DNA of 64,000 nucleotides from Aequorivita sp. H23M31 (GTDB lineage Bacteria > Bacteroidota > Bacteroidia > Flavobacteriales > Flavobacteriaceae): assembly GCF_004022485.1 (NCBI RefSeq), contig NZ_CP034951.1, positions 2,480,001 through 2,544,000 of the forward strand, read 5' to 3'. The notes under the pieces were generated by a model. The model was not told the DNA's origin, made no database searches, and was given only the letters and a program-made list of their open reading frames with translations. The position numbers and the translations under genes are program-made. Below, one piece after another: positions 38,844 to 47,684 of the stretch; within the stretch, counting starts at the first letter, position 1, and every line of letters begins with the position of its first letter.

Positions 38844-39673
38844 AAAAAATAATTTACATATTGTTTATTTTAGTTTTTACAAGCTGTAGCAGTAAACTCT
38901 TCATTCCATATGAAAAAGACGGGGAAAAACTTGAAAGAATAGACTTGGTAAAGCTAAATAAATATGCCAATCTCGATAATAAGAAGTTCGATAAAACAAC
39001 TGCCTGGGGAAGTAGTGACAGACCTGATGGGAGTTATATACTAACTTCTAAAAATGAAACAACTAAAATTGCAGTAACAAAAAAAGACGGAATTTATATT
39101 TTCCTCAAAAAAATTAAAAAACAGAAAGACCAATATATTGTAACAGAGTACAATCCTGATGGAAGTTTTAAAAGCAAAACTATCCACAAAAAAACAACTG
39201 ATAATATTACTCCAAAAATCGAAGTTAATTATGAAAATCTTGTGCCAAGTTTTACCTATGAAAATTTTGAGGGCGGAACAACATCATTAACTGATTTTAT
39301 AGGGAGTTACGTTTATATTAACCTATGGGCAACTTGGAGCAAACCCTCTGAAAACGAAATAAAGCGCTTTAGTCAAATTGCAGAAGAATTTAGCAATAAT
39401 AAAAACATAGTGTTTATAAATCTTTCGATAGATGACCATAAAAATTATTCCAAATGGAGAGAAAGAGTTGAAAATGAAAATTTAAAAGGAATTCAATTAA
39501 TAGCGTCTGATGGGTGGGATTCTGAATTTCTAAAAAATTTAAAAATAACTCATATCCCTTGTGCTGTAATAATTGATCCAAAGGGTGACGTTGTTGAAAT
39601 TTATACGTTTACACCTTCTAATCCTAAACTGAAAGAGGAACTTTATAAACTTTTGGAAAATGATAATGAATGA
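38840..39673 (+). CDS. Cassette 1: thioredoxin-fold lipoprotein lacking the CxxC
   Basis: 277 residues. Lipoprotein signal with Cys16 (LVFTSC). The C-terminal half (about 132-277) is a TlpA/ResA-like thioredoxin fold: YINLWATWSKPSENE (160-174), FINLSIDDH and the cis-proline loop THIPCAV. Both active-site cysteines of the usual WATWCxPC are serine (S167, S170), so disulfide chemistry is not expected. Its N-terminal ~120 residues resemble no family I know. It overlaps the previous gene, and a decayed third gene follows. Confidence 0.75.
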   Translation: MKKIIYILFILVFTSCSSKLFIPYEKDGEKLERIDLVKLNKYANLDNKKFDKTTAWGSSDRPDGSYILTSKNETTKIAVTKKDGIYIFLKKIKKQKDQYIVTEYNPDGSFKSKTIHKKTTDNITPKIEVNYENLVPSFTYENFEGGTTSLTDFIGSYVYINLWATWSKPSENEIKRFSQIAEEFSNNKNIVFINLSIDDHKNYSKWRERVENENLKGIQLIASDGWDSEFLKNLKITHIPCAVIIDPKGDVVEIYTFTPSNPKLKEELYKLLENDNE

Positions 39674-39840
39674 AAAAACCGACAATTTTACTTTTTATAT
39701 TTTCTTCGGTTTTTGTTTAATCACAAGCAAACGTGGATAATATTGCTGTTGTAAAAGATTCTAGTTCCGAATTTCATACAGAAATCATCAAAGCGTGGTA
39801 AGCTAACCGAAAAAGCGGAAATGAAAGCTATGGAATATAA
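39670..39840 (+). pseudogene. Cassette 1: internally deleted copy of the cassette 2 gene family
   Basis: The frame starts at an ATG overlapping the previous stop and reads MKKPTILLFIFSSVFV, then a stop. It continues as NIAVVKDSSSEFHTEIIKAW, another stop, and NRKSGNESYGI. The two parts match the signal peptide and the C-terminus of the 422-residue protein at 40783 (IAIVKDSDTEFHSKIIKAW...). So the middle, over 300 codons, has been deleted and the remainder carries stops. Confidence 0.65.
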
Positions 39841-39857
39841 AAACCCGAAAAAGCACT

Positions 39858-39992
39858 GGCTATAACACGGTATATAAAAAATAGCGGGTTCGGTGCTAAA
39901 TTGAAAGTTTTGGCATATTAATAAAATTAGTTATAATCCGAAAATTAGTGCATTTTAAGCCGCTACTTTTCATATACCCAAACGTTATAGCC
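39858..39992 (+). repeat. attC1-like site (short type)
   Basis: R'' GGCTATAAC (39858-39866), left arm GTATAT...TAGCGG, right arm CCGCTA...ATATAC, R' GTTATAGCC (39984-39992). 135 bp. Cassette 1 starts with GTTATAGCC, the exact reverse complement of R''. Confidence 0.8.
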
Positions 39993-40015
39993 AATGCTGA
40001 AAAACGAAACCCTAA

Positions 40016-40783
40016 ATGAAAAAAACAGCCATTTTACTCTTTATATTTTTTGTTTCGCGCGCTTATTCACAGACAAATGAAGATAGACTTGCTATTGATT
40101 TTTACCCCTTAATGGCTATTGATACAATTTATAATCTGATTCAGATTGATAAAATCGAAGATAAACACTTTTTTTATCAGGACGAAAACACCATAAATCC
40201 CAATTTGTTTCTGTGTTCAGTTGAAAGAGAAAGAGAAGTTTTCGGAGAAAAAACACTTTTGTTTCAACAAACTTTAGTCAAAAAAGTCAATGACGTTTGG
40301 GTTTTGTATGATTTTCAGGATTATTGGGGAACTCCCGAAAAAGGTTTAATCGACAATACATTTTACATTATCAGCAATACAGTAGGAAATTCAGGACACA
40401 ACAGGGAATTGGGTGGCGGTTGGAGTTGGGGAAAAGAAAGTATTTGTTTTCTTGATTACAAAAAAATGACGATTAGTGAAGAACTTATAATTAATTATGG
40501 CTATGAAAGCAGTCATTTGGAAAACGATGAAGATATAAAAAAATACGTGGAATTAGAGCAAGAGGACGATTGTAGTTTTATAGCTACATCTGAAGAATGT
40601 GGTATGAAGTATGTTATTGAAAATTCGATACTGACAATAAGCCAATCTTATTGCAAGAATGAAACCTCACGAAACAAAGGAGAAAAAACCGAATTGATTG
40701 AAAAAACGGATATTGATTGTCCTTGTCTGTCAAATGGGAAATATCAATATATTGACGGGAACTTCGTAAAAACAGATTACTAA
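40016..40783 (+). CDS. Cassette 2: unknown secreted protein
   Basis: 255 residues with a signal peptide (MKKTAILLFIFFVSRAYSQ). No family recognised. The C-terminal region has several cysteines (ATSEECGMKY, SYCKNE, DCPCLS) that could form disulfides. It shares the last base of its stop with the start of the next gene, so it is translationally coupled. It shares its 5' context with the cassette 1 genes. Confidence 0.65.
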   Translation: MKKTAILLFIFFVSRAYSQTNEDRLAIDFYPLMAIDTIYNLIQIDKIEDKHFFYQDENTINPNLFLCSVEREREVFGEKTLLFQQTLVKKVNDVWVLYDFQDYWGTPEKGLIDNTFYIISNTVGNSGHNRELGGGWSWGKESICFLDYKKMTISEELIINYGYESSHLENDEDIKKYVELEQEDDCSFIATSEECGMKYVIENSILTISQSYCKNETSRNKGEKTELIEKTDIDCPCLSNGKYQYIDGNFVKTDY

Positions 40784-42051
40784 TGAGAAAAACCGTCTTT
40801 TTACTTTTTATGTTTTCCGTGATTTTTGCTTATTCCCAACCGAATGAGGAAAACAAAATCGTAATTGACACGGTTGAGTTTCATTTTAAGTTCAAAAGCA
40901 TTGCCGACATTACTTCTTTTGTACCACAAATCAAGAGTGGAATAAATCCCGTAGCTCAAAAGAAAATAAATGAAGATTTACAATCTTATTTTCAGGCTTC
41001 TTCAATTACACAGGATAGCGTTGCTTATGTAAAAGGACTTTTCAAAGAATTCAATGTTGAAAATTTAGAAGAATATTTTGAAGAAGTCGAAAGTATAAAA
41101 GAATGGAGAGGAGAATTTACAATAGGAAACCCCTATTATTTCGGAGATGAATTAGAAGAAAGTTTTAAAATAGAATACTTGTCTGAAAATTTATTGAATA
41201 TCGGTATTTCCAACCAAATACTACCTTATGGAGGACAATATCAGTTCTTTTTTGAAAGTATCTGTTACGATTTAAGAACAGGAAATAAATTAGACTTTGG
41301 TGATTTCTTTTCTGTCTCAAAAGAGGCTTTAAATCAAAGTTTACAAGAAAGTGGTTATTGGTTTGAATGGAACAACGAAACTCAAAAAACAGATAAAAAA
41401 CCTTTTGGACTTTATCACGAGGAATATATAATAGATGATTTTGTCTTTGGTAAGGAAGCTTGTAATCATTTTTATTTTAACAAATTAGGAAATGAAATTT
41501 ATCTGATGATAAAATTGAAGTGTGTGGGGAAATATCTAATGGATTATGGAATCTCATTAGAAAAACTAAAACCACACATCGAGTATTTTGAATTTAAAAA
41601 CCTGTTTCAATTATGGGGTAAAACTGCCAATTCCCTGATTGGCCAGGATTATTCTAAAATTGGAAACGAAATTGTATTTGAAGATTATTCCATAAAACAC
41701 ATTGGAGGTTATTTATTACCAAAAGACAGTTTTGATACCGATTTTGGAATTGCAGAATATTGGTCTGCCGAAAAACGATTTTTGTTGTTCTACAAAATCA
41801 ATGATTCGAAAAAGACCATAACCGATATTTTGGAAATTGATAAAAAAGAATTGAAAAACAGAAAACTAACGGAATATTGCAGTACAAAAAATGGTTTTGA
41901 TTCCGAGATAATAGCTATTGTAAAAGATTCTGATACTGAATTTCACTCCAAAATAATCAAAGCGTGGAAAACTAACCGAAAAAGCGGAAAATTTGAAAAA
42001 GTAAGTAACCGAAAAATAACAAAGTGCGGAAATGAAAACTACGGAATATAG
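40783..42051 (+). CDS. Cassette 2: unknown secreted protein
   Basis: 422 residues, signal peptide MRKTVFLLFMFSVIFAYSQ. I do not recognise a domain. Charged, mixed alpha/beta, with a C-terminal segment IAIVKDSDTEFHSKIIKAW that also survives in the decayed copy in cassette 1. The pair 40016-42051 is the complete content of cassette 2. It ends 19 bases before the attC. Confidence 0.65.
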   Translation: MRKTVFLLFMFSVIFAYSQPNEENKIVIDTVEFHFKFKSIADITSFVPQIKSGINPVAQKKINEDLQSYFQASSITQDSVAYVKGLFKEFNVENLEEYFEEVESIKEWRGEFTIGNPYYFGDELEESFKIEYLSENLLNIGISNQILPYGGQYQFFFESICYDLRTGNKLDFGDFFSVSKEALNQSLQESGYWFEWNNETQKTDKKPFGLYHEEYIIDDFVFGKEACNHFYFNKLGNEIYLMIKLKCVGKYLMDYGISLEKLKPHIEYFEFKNLFQLWGKTANSLIGQDYSKIGNEIVFEDYSIKHIGGYLLPKDSFDTDFGIAEYWSAEKRFLLFYKINDSKKTITDILEIDKKELKNRKLTEYCSTKNGFDSEIIAIVKDSDTEFHSKIIKAWKTNRKSGKFEKVSNRKITKCGNENYGI

Positions 42052-42069
42052 AAACCCGAAAAAAGCACT

Positions 42070-42204
42070 GGCTATAACACTGTATAAGCGTAATGCGGGA
42101 TTTATAGCTAAATTGAACAATTCGTCACGTAAGAAAATTTTGGATAAAATGAAAATATCATCTTCGAAAACCCGCACTACGCTTATACTTGAACGTTGTG
42201 GACC
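42070..42204 (+). repeat. attC2-like site (short type)
   Basis: R'' GGCTATAAC (42070-42078), left arm GTATAAGCGTAATGCGGG, right arm CCCGCACTACGCTTATAC, crossover GTT at 42195. The arms differ from perfect complementarity at one base, A opposite C (a G-T wobble on the bottom strand). Cassette 2 starts with GTTATAGCC, matching R''. Confidence 0.82.
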
Positions 42205-42557
42205 AGTTAAAAGAATAAAATTTTATCTAATAATTCTCAGGCTTATTTGCGAAAATGAAAACACGGTTTTTAGGCTCAGGAATCTCAAAATGCCATTTTA
42301 AGTAAGTGTTTATTTACCAAGGATAGTTGAATGATTCTCTGGATGAAGATTTTTTTGGCAGGTGTTTGTTTTCAAAATAAGAGCTGGGCATTTTGAGATT
42401 CCGACTATCGCAGTTTCTTATTTGGTTAAGATAGTAGATGACTCAAGTGGATGAAGATTTTTTTGGTAGGTGTTTATTTACGAATAATTAAAAACCGTGT
42501 TTTCGGCAAACTCAAAAGTTAAGTACTGATCAGCAAAGGCCTGCACCAAGGGAAACC
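42195..42557 (+). other. Cassette 3 body: no gene, nested inverted repeats
   Basis: No credible frame. An outer 15-bp stem (42257-42271 with 42490-42504) encloses an inner 16-bp stem (GGAATCTCAAAATGCC at 42279-42294 with 42387-42402). Around the inner stem lie two diverged direct repeats with the shared core GGATGAAGATTTTTTTGG (42341 and 42449). The start GTTGTGGACC and end GGCCCACAAC differ at one base. It may encode a structured RNA or be a composite of decayed elements. Confidence 0.55.
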
Positions 42558-42752
42558 GGCCCACAACAATGGCTATAAGCAATGCGGGGTTCGTGTTTAA
42601 TCCAAAATCAGGTGTATATTTACGAAGTCGCCAAAACTCTGTTTTGGCGTAAAAAAATGAAATTTAAGTAAAAACAGAGTTTTGGCTTAGTGCTGATTCG
42701 AAAATTTTTTCACTTTTGGCCCGCACTGCTCATAGCCCAAACGTTGGGCAAT
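42558..42752 (+). repeat. attC3-like site (long type)
   Basis: R'' GGCCCACAAC, left arm GGCTATAAGCAATGCGGG, internal stem GCCAAAACTCTGTTTT / AAAACAGAGTTTTGGC, right arm CCCGCACTGCTCATAGCC, crossover at 42743. Confidence 0.82.
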
Positions 42753-43309
42753 ATTGAGAAAGAGAAAATTGTAGTCGGAAAACAGCGGAAAAGGGGTCCG
42801 ATTTTTTTTTGGAAAATGGTGTTTTAAAGGAAAAAACCAAAATGTTTCTCGAACTAAATTGCGGAACGGAAAAAAAAGAAGTTTTCGGAACTTTTGCCAT
42901 TGGACAGGATTTCGAGAAAAGCCATTCAACTCAAGGAAAGTTCGTGAAAGAAAGAAAAAAATCCAGCGGACTTTTAGCAACGGATTCTGAATTTGTTTGG
43001 AGGAAAATCAGCCATCAGAATAGATAAACGACTAAAGCCAGTTTAATTTTGCGATGGCTATTGAAAGATTAAAAAAAAGAAAAAAAAGAAGCGCAATCTG
43101 AGCGGAACAGAACGTAGGGTAAACATTGCCCAACAAGGGCTATAAGCAATGCTGGGTTTGTGCTAAATCCGAAAGCAGTTGTATATTTACGAAGTCGCCA
43201 AAACTTTGTTTTGGCGATAAAATGAAAATTTAAGTAAAAAACAAAGTTTTGGCTTATTGCGAATTCGAAAATGATTGCATTTTTGCCCCGCACTGCTCAT
43301 AGCCGAGAC
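42743..43309 (+). other. Cassette 4: small-ORF cassette, identical to cassette 11
   Basis: 567 bases (attC included) identical to 48217-48783. Start GTTGGGCAAT, end ATTGCCCAAC. The only plus frame is 72 codons (42809-43027, MENGVLKEKTKMFLELNCGTE...). Its upstream bases line up with the start of the 79-codon frame of cassette 10, shifted by indels in T- and A-runs, so it is probably a frame-damaged relative. Minus-strand frames here only reflect the attC repeat. Confidence 0.6.
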
Positions 43310-43318
43310 GTTGTGGCC
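43125..43318 (+). repeat. attC4-like site (long type)
   Basis: R'' ATTGCCCAAC (43125-43134), arms GGCTATAAGCAATGC and GCACTGCTCATAGCC, perfect 16-bp internal stem GCCAAAACTTTGTTTT / AAAACAAAGTTTTGGC, crossover at 43310. Confidence 0.85.
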
Positions 43319-43876
43319 TATGTAGAAGGGTTTTCAATAAAACGGAATCGAAACCCAAAAATTGACGTTCCGACCAGGAATAATCCGAAATAAATCCAGC
43401 GGAATAAATTGCGGACGGATTAAAGAAAAAAATATCGAAACGAATTTTATCGGAACTGATACCGGTTCAGCGGACTTGAAAAAGTAGCGGATAAAAAAAG
43501 AAAGATTTCAATCAGGTCGGAAAAAATAAAATCATTGCGTCGGACTTTTATCAGCGGAACGCAAGCAACGGCGGAAAAGAAAGCTTATTTGCGAAATCTG
43601 TGTTTTAATCATCGAAAACAAGTGATTTTCTTCGATGGCCAGTGAAAGAGAAAAAAAGAGAATGCAAGCAGAACGCAATCGGAGCGAGGAAACACAGGCC
43701 ACAACATTAGCTAAAAGCAATGCGGGATAAGCGTCAAACCAAAAAGCAATTGTATATTTACGAAGTCGCCAAAACTTTTTGACGATTAGAACAAAAAAAA
43801 TTAAGAACAAAAGTTTTGGCTTATTGCGAGTCCGAAAATGATTGCATTTTTGCCCCGCACTGCTCATAGCCGAGAC
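43310..43876 (+). other. Cassette 5: no intact gene
   Basis: Start GTTGTGGCCT, end AGGCCACAAC (10-base match). The body has no long frame. Its 3' part (43528-43646) is about 125 bases nearly identical to parts of cassettes 6 and 10, where it encodes the C-terminus of a small protein (IASDFYQRNAS...LFAKSV). It therefore seems a more decayed member of that family. Short GCGGA words are frequent. Confidence 0.5.
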
Positions 43877-43886
43877 GTTGCCCGAT
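43697..43886 (+). repeat. attC5-like site (long type)
   Basis: R'' GGCCACAAC (43697-43705), left arm with GCTAAAAGCAATGCGGG, internal stem GCCAAAACTTTT / AAAAGTTTTGGC, right arm GCACTGCTCATAGCC, crossover at 43877. Confidence 0.8.
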
Positions 43887-44425
43887 ATTTAGAATAAAAA
43901 AAATCAACAATGGAAAACCCGCGGAAAAGCGTTCGATTTTTTTTTCAAAATTTAGTCTTTTAAGAAAAAAAAAAGTTGCTCGGACTGGATTGCGGAACCG
44001 AGAAATGGTCCATCGGACTTAAAAACGTAGCGGAAAAAAGAGAGAAAGATTTCTCAGGATTTCGGAAAGGAACCAATCATTGCGTCGGACTTTTATCAGC
44101 GGAACGCAAGCAACAGCGGAAAAGAACGCTTATTTGCGAAATCTGTGCTTTAATCATCGAATGCAGATGATTTTCTTCGATGGCTAGTGAAAGAGAAAAA
44201 AAGCAGAGCGGAAGCGGAACGAAGGGGAACGCATAAAAACATCGGGCAACATTAGCTATAAGCAATGCGGGATAAGTGCCAAACCGAAAAGCAGTTGTAT
44301 ATTTACGAGGTCGCCAAAACTTCTTGGCGATTAGAAAAAAAAAAGAAATTTAAGAACAAAAGTTTTGGCTTATTGCTGGTTCGAAAATGATTGCATTTTT
44401 GCCCCGCACTGCTCATAGCCGAGAC
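43877..44425 (+). other. Cassette 6: frameshifted small gene
   Basis: Start GTTGCCCGAT, end ATCGGGCAAC. It is related to cassette 10 along its whole body. The reading frame begins MENPRKSVRFFF but is broken at T- and A-runs, then resumes as LLGLDCGTEKWSIGLKNVAE and, after another shift, IASDFYQRNASNSGKERLFA. It is thus a frameshifted copy of the cassette 10 gene. Confidence 0.55.
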
Positions 44426-44435
44426 GTTGTGCGTA
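44241..44435 (+). repeat. attC6-like site (long type)
   Basis: R'' ATCGGGCAAC, arms GCTATAAGCAATGCGGG and CCGCACTGCTCATAGC, internal stem around GCCAAAACTTCTTGGCG and AAAAGTTTTGGC, crossover at 44426. Confidence 0.82.
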
Positions 44436-44447
44436 AGCTAAAATAAA

Positions 44448-45032
44448 ATGACAAAACTCACATTAATAATTCTACTAATAAATGTCACTTTATTCGGTCA
44501 AACAAATCCTAATGAATTTTTAGTAAGTGGAAATCTACAGGTACTTTTCGGAAAGGACTTACTTACGCCGGAAATTGCGTCAATAGTTCTCCTTCCAAAT
44601 AATCGTATCACAGAAATTGAGAGCAATGGGAATTATAAATTCGAGAACCTAAAAAATGGAATGTATAAAATAATGGTTATCGATTATAATCCCGAGCCAA
44701 AGCAATTCGAATTCGAAATAAATTCAGCTTCGGTATCGGATTTTAATTTGATTGTAAATGCAAATTGTGAAGTTAATAAAGAGGTTGCAGAAGGAGATAT
44801 TCAAAAGGATAAACCAAGATTGCTTTTAATAAGCGGAATTGCGCCTTGGGTATCTCAAGAGGACGGAAAGTTCGCAAAAAAGTATGGAATTCAATTTCAA
44901 GACTTTGGAGATACACCACCTGCGGAGGAATGTGTAAAACAATATAACAAAACAATTTTTGAATTTCTGGACAATAAATTTGGAGGAAATTGGAGAAAAG
45001 AAGTGAGAGATGACGTTATCGGGCTCCAATAA
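44448..45032 (+). CDS. Cassette 7: secreted carboxypeptidase-regulatory-like protein
   Basis: 194 residues, signal peptide MTKLTLIILLINVTLFGQ. Residues about 24-105 look like a single beta-sandwich regulatory-like domain (SGNLQVLFGKDLLTP...NYKFENLKNGMYKIMVIDY). The C-terminal ~50 residues (CVKQYNKTIFEFLDNKFGG) resemble a tail seen in other flavobacterial secreted proteins. Function unknown. It is the only gene of the cassette, just 13 bases after the crossover. Confidence 0.6.
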   Translation: MTKLTLIILLINVTLFGQTNPNEFLVSGNLQVLFGKDLLTPEIASIVLLPNNRITEIESNGNYKFENLKNGMYKIMVIDYNPEPKQFEFEINSASVSDFNLIVNANCEVNKEVAEGDIQKDKPRLLLISGIAPWVSQEDGKFAKKYGIQFQDFGDTPPAEECVKQYNKTIFEFLDNKFGGNWRKEVRDDVIGLQ

Positions 45033-45036
45033 AGCC

Positions 45037-45228
45037 TACGCACAACATTAGCTATAAGCAATGCGGGATAAGTGCAAAACCCGAAAGCAGTTGTATATTT
45101 ACGAAGTCGCCAAAACTTTTTGGCGACTTGAATAATAAGAAACTAAAGAACAAAAGTTTTGGCTTATCGCTGGTTCGAAAATGTTTGCATTTTTGCCCCG
45201 CACTGCTCATAGCCCAAACGTTAGCACC
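45037..45228 (+). repeat. attC7-like site (long type)
   Basis: R'' TACGCACAAC (45037-45046) matches the cassette start GTTGTGCGTA. Arms and internal stem as in the other long sites; crossover at 45220. Confidence 0.83.
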
Positions 45229-45247
45229 AAGCTGAAAAAAATATGGA

Positions 45248-46648
45248 ATGAAAAAAATAATTACATTACTGTGCTTATCACTGACCATTATTAAGTTGTC
45301 GGCTCAGGATACAACCCCAAAGGTTTCTGGGCAAATTGAAATTTCCATAAAGCAAGGAACTATTGAGGGAGATTTGATTTTAAGTAATATTCCAGCAATC
45401 AAAGATTATTTAATCCGACTAAATTCAGGACTTAATATTTTACATTTCAGAAGTTTAGAGCCTAATAATTTCTTAATAAGTTATAATGTAGCTCATAATG
45501 ATACTCTGACCTACGGAGAGTCAAAAGCTTATTATTTTCCTGACAATTCCAGAAAGAATAAATTTTTACCGAATAGTATCCAAGTAAAATATGTCGGCAA
45601 ATACCCTGTGATAAAAGACACTCTTAAAAATTACAGTCAATATGATTGGAAAGGAAATATAGCATTTAACCATAATTCCATTAGAACTGACGGATTACAA
45701 TCAGCTTGGTATCCCATACTTTATGACATATCTAATGATATTGTATATGATAATGTTAAATATGATATTGAAATTACCTGTAACGACTGTACCACTCTAT
45801 ACATAAATGGCAATAGACCCATAAAAGCACAAAACCATAGATTTAAAAGTGAGATTGCCAGAGAATTAACTCTCTTCTGCGGCAATTATGATTTCTCAAA
45901 TATGGAAGACACTTATATTTTAAACCCAAATTTAACCAATAAACAAATAAATGATTTTACCGATTTAATAAATTCATACAAGAAATTTTATACCAATAAA
46001 CTCGAAATTCCTTTTGACCAATCTGTCTCCTTCATAGAAACGACACCAACTTCTAAAAAGAATGGTTGGCTGTTCGTTTCTTATCCAACAATAGCAAATA
46101 TCGGTTGGGGTGATAATGGTCTAAAAAGCCTATTTAATCCTCAAATTCAAAATTGGTACAGACCTTTCATTGCCCACGAGCTTGGGCATTATTATTTCGG
46201 AACCTATAAAGTATTCAACTCCGAACTTGGAGATATGATAAGTGAAGGTTTTGCGGAGTTTCTGTCTCTTGAACTAACCAAAGAAATAATTGGGACAGAA
46301 GTTTACGAAAGCAAAATGGCTTATAAAATCAAAGAGTTAGACGATTTTAGTCCTATTCCAATTGGTAAAATAAAAGGAAAGTCCGATTATGATGACCGAG
46401 AACTATATGTTTATTATTATGCCCCAATAGTTTTCACAGCTATCGAAAAAGAAATTGGGGAGGAAAAAATGTGGAATTGGATAAAAGCCATATTAAAAAC
46501 AGAAACCAATTTCACGAATTACGAATTTTTAATCTCAACTTTAAGAACCGTCCTGAACAATAAACAACAAATAGAATTGATAGAAAATCAATATCTAATA
46601 AGTGAAGAATCATTGAAAAACGCACTTGAAAGAATAAAACAGAAGTAA
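45248..46648 (+). CDS. Cassette 8: secreted M1-like metallopeptidase
   Basis: 466 residues with a signal peptide (MKKIITLLCLSLTIIKLSAQ). The zinc site is HELGH (310-314) followed at the canonical distance by E333 (SEGFAEF), i.e. HExxH-x18-E of the M1/gluzincin clan. The N-terminal half resembles the beta-rich N-domain of M1 enzymes. I do not see a GAMEN motif, so it may be an endopeptidase-like or divergent member rather than a typical aminopeptidase. The largest single gene of the array. Confidence 0.75.
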   Translation: MKKIITLLCLSLTIIKLSAQDTTPKVSGQIEISIKQGTIEGDLILSNIPAIKDYLIRLNSGLNILHFRSLEPNNFLISYNVAHNDTLTYGESKAYYFPDNSRKNKFLPNSIQVKYVGKYPVIKDTLKNYSQYDWKGNIAFNHNSIRTDGLQSAWYPILYDISNDIVYDNVKYDIEITCNDCTTLYINGNRPIKAQNHRFKSEIARELTLFCGNYDFSNMEDTYILNPNLTNKQINDFTDLINSYKKFYTNKLEIPFDQSVSFIETTPTSKKNGWLFVSYPTIANIGWGDNGLKSLFNPQIQNWYRPFIAHELGHYYFGTYKVFNSELGDMISEGFAEFLSLELTKEIIGTEVYESKMAYKIKELDDFSPIPIGKIKGKSDYDDRELYVYYYAPIVFTAIEKEIGEEKMWNWIKAILKTETNFTNYEFLISTLRTVLNNKQQIELIENQYLISEESLKNALERIKQK

Positions 46649-46653
46649 AGCCA

Positions 46654-46788
46654 GGTGCTAACAATGCATAAACGCAATAGCGGGTAAGTGCAGAACCCAA
46701 ATGTAATTTTATATATTTAAGGTCTGGTATAAATTGAAAAGACAGTGCGCCAATCCCGCTACTGCGTTTATACGAGACGTTGCCAGTA
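46654..46788 (+). repeat. attC8-like site (short type)
   Basis: R'' GGTGCTAAC (46654-46662) matches the cassette start GTTAGCACC. Arms GCATAAACGCAATAGCGGG and CCCGCTACTGCGTTTATAC; both mismatches are bottom-strand G-T wobbles. Crossover at 46779, total 135 bp. Confidence 0.85.
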
Positions 46789-46834
46789 ATGCAAGAAAAA
46801 TTCACAAGTTTCCATATAATTCAACTTTTTGACT

Positions 46835-46860
46835 TACCTTTGTCTTTTAAAAAGGACAAA
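46835..46860 (+). promoter_or_regulatory. TA cassette 9 promoter with operator-like palindrome
   Basis: TACCTTTG (46835-46842) fits the -7 consensus, and its end overlaps a palindrome with TTTGTC (46839-46844) and GACAAA (46855-46860) arms. This is a natural place for the antitoxin to autoregulate. It shows the cassette carries its own promoter. Confidence 0.5.
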
Positions 46861-46868
46861 CAAACAGA

Positions 46869-47207
46869 ATGAATCCGAAATTTGAAGTTATTTTCCTTGA
46901 ACAAGCGATTGACTTTATGGCAAAAATTGACCCTATGCCAAAAGCTAAGATTTACTACAACATCGACAAGGCCAAATTGACCAACGACCCAAAACTTTTT
47001 AAAAAACTAAAAGGTGAAATATGGGAATTTAGGACAAAATATATCGGACTTCAATACAGACTTCTCGCTTTCTGGGACAAAACTGACAAAGAAGAAACCC
47101 TTGTCCTAGCGACCCACGGAATTATTAAGAAAACAGATAAAGTGCCTAAAGCTGATATAGAAAAGGCGAAAAAGATTATGGCGGAATATTTTGCCCAAAA
47201 AGATTAA
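46869..47207 (+). CDS. Cassette 9: HigB/Gp49-like toxin
   Basis: 112 residues of the RelE/ParE superfamily, Gp49-like (HigB) branch. Core segments: EVIFLEQAIDFMAKID, KLKGEIWEFRTKYIGLQYRLLAFWDK and ATHGIIKKTDKVPKADIEKA. Members cleave ribosome-bound mRNA. Toxin first, antitoxin second, as in higBA. Nearly identical to the gene at 49851, with two changed residues in the part I compared (M/K and N/H near residues 20-35) and a different last residue. Confidence 0.85.
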   Translation: MNPKFEVIFLEQAIDFMAKIDPMPKAKIYYNIDKAKLTNDPKLFKKLKGEIWEFRTKYIGLQYRLLAFWDKTDKEETLVLATHGIIKKTDKVPKADIEKAKKIMAEYFAQKD

Positions 47208-47211
47208 AGTT

Positions 47212-47544
47212 ATGGAAACAAAAAAGAAGAAAATGAAAATGATGACGCTTGACCAAATGAAAGACCAAGACCTTGGAAAAATTGGAACAGCCGAGCGTGA
47301 TAAATACGAATTTGACTTGCGAATGGAAGTCTTGGGAGATATGATAAAATCCGTCCGAAAAGAACGTAAATTAACGCAAGAACAACTCGGAGAATTAATT
47401 GGAGTTCAGAAATCCCAAATTTCAAAATTAGAGCGGAATACAAAAAATGTTACAATCGAAACAATTTTAAAAGTATTCGGAGCCTTGAAAGCGAACGTAA
47501 AATTCAGCGTGGAAATGAACGAATCCGAATTCACCGTGGCGTAA
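47212..47544 (+). CDS. Cassette 9: HigA-like HTH antitoxin
   Basis: 110 residues from the ATG at 47212 (METKKKKMKMMTLDQ). A longer frame opens at 47191 inside the toxin gene, but the copy at 50193 supports the shorter start. HTH_3 domain at about 45-100 (LTQEQLGELIGVQKSQISKL). It should neutralise the toxin and repress the promoter at 46835. Confidence 0.85.
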   Translation: METKKKKMKMMTLDQMKDQDLGKIGTAERDKYEFDLRMEVLGDMIKSVRKERKLTQEQLGELIGVQKSQISKLERNTKNVTIETILKVFGALKANVKFSVEMNESEFTVA

Positions 47545-47548
47545 GCAC

Positions 47549-47684
47549 TACTGGCAACATTGCATAAACGCAATAGCGGGTAAGTGCTTAACCCCAAGGT
47601 AACTTTATAAATTTAAAGTCTGGTATAAATCAAAAAGTCAGTGCGTCAATCCCGCTACTGCGCTTATACTAAACGTTGCCCGAT
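47549..47684 (+). repeat. attC9-like site (short type)
   Basis: R'' TACTGGCAAC (47549-47558) matches the cassette start GTTGCCAGTA. Arms as in attC8, right arm with GCGCTTATAC; crossover at 47675. Confidence 0.83.

Noticed and set aside
42032..42301. Plus-strand frame of 89 codons
   Set aside because: It begins inside the end of the cassette 2 gene and runs across attC2 into cassette 3; no cassette-level gene would do this.
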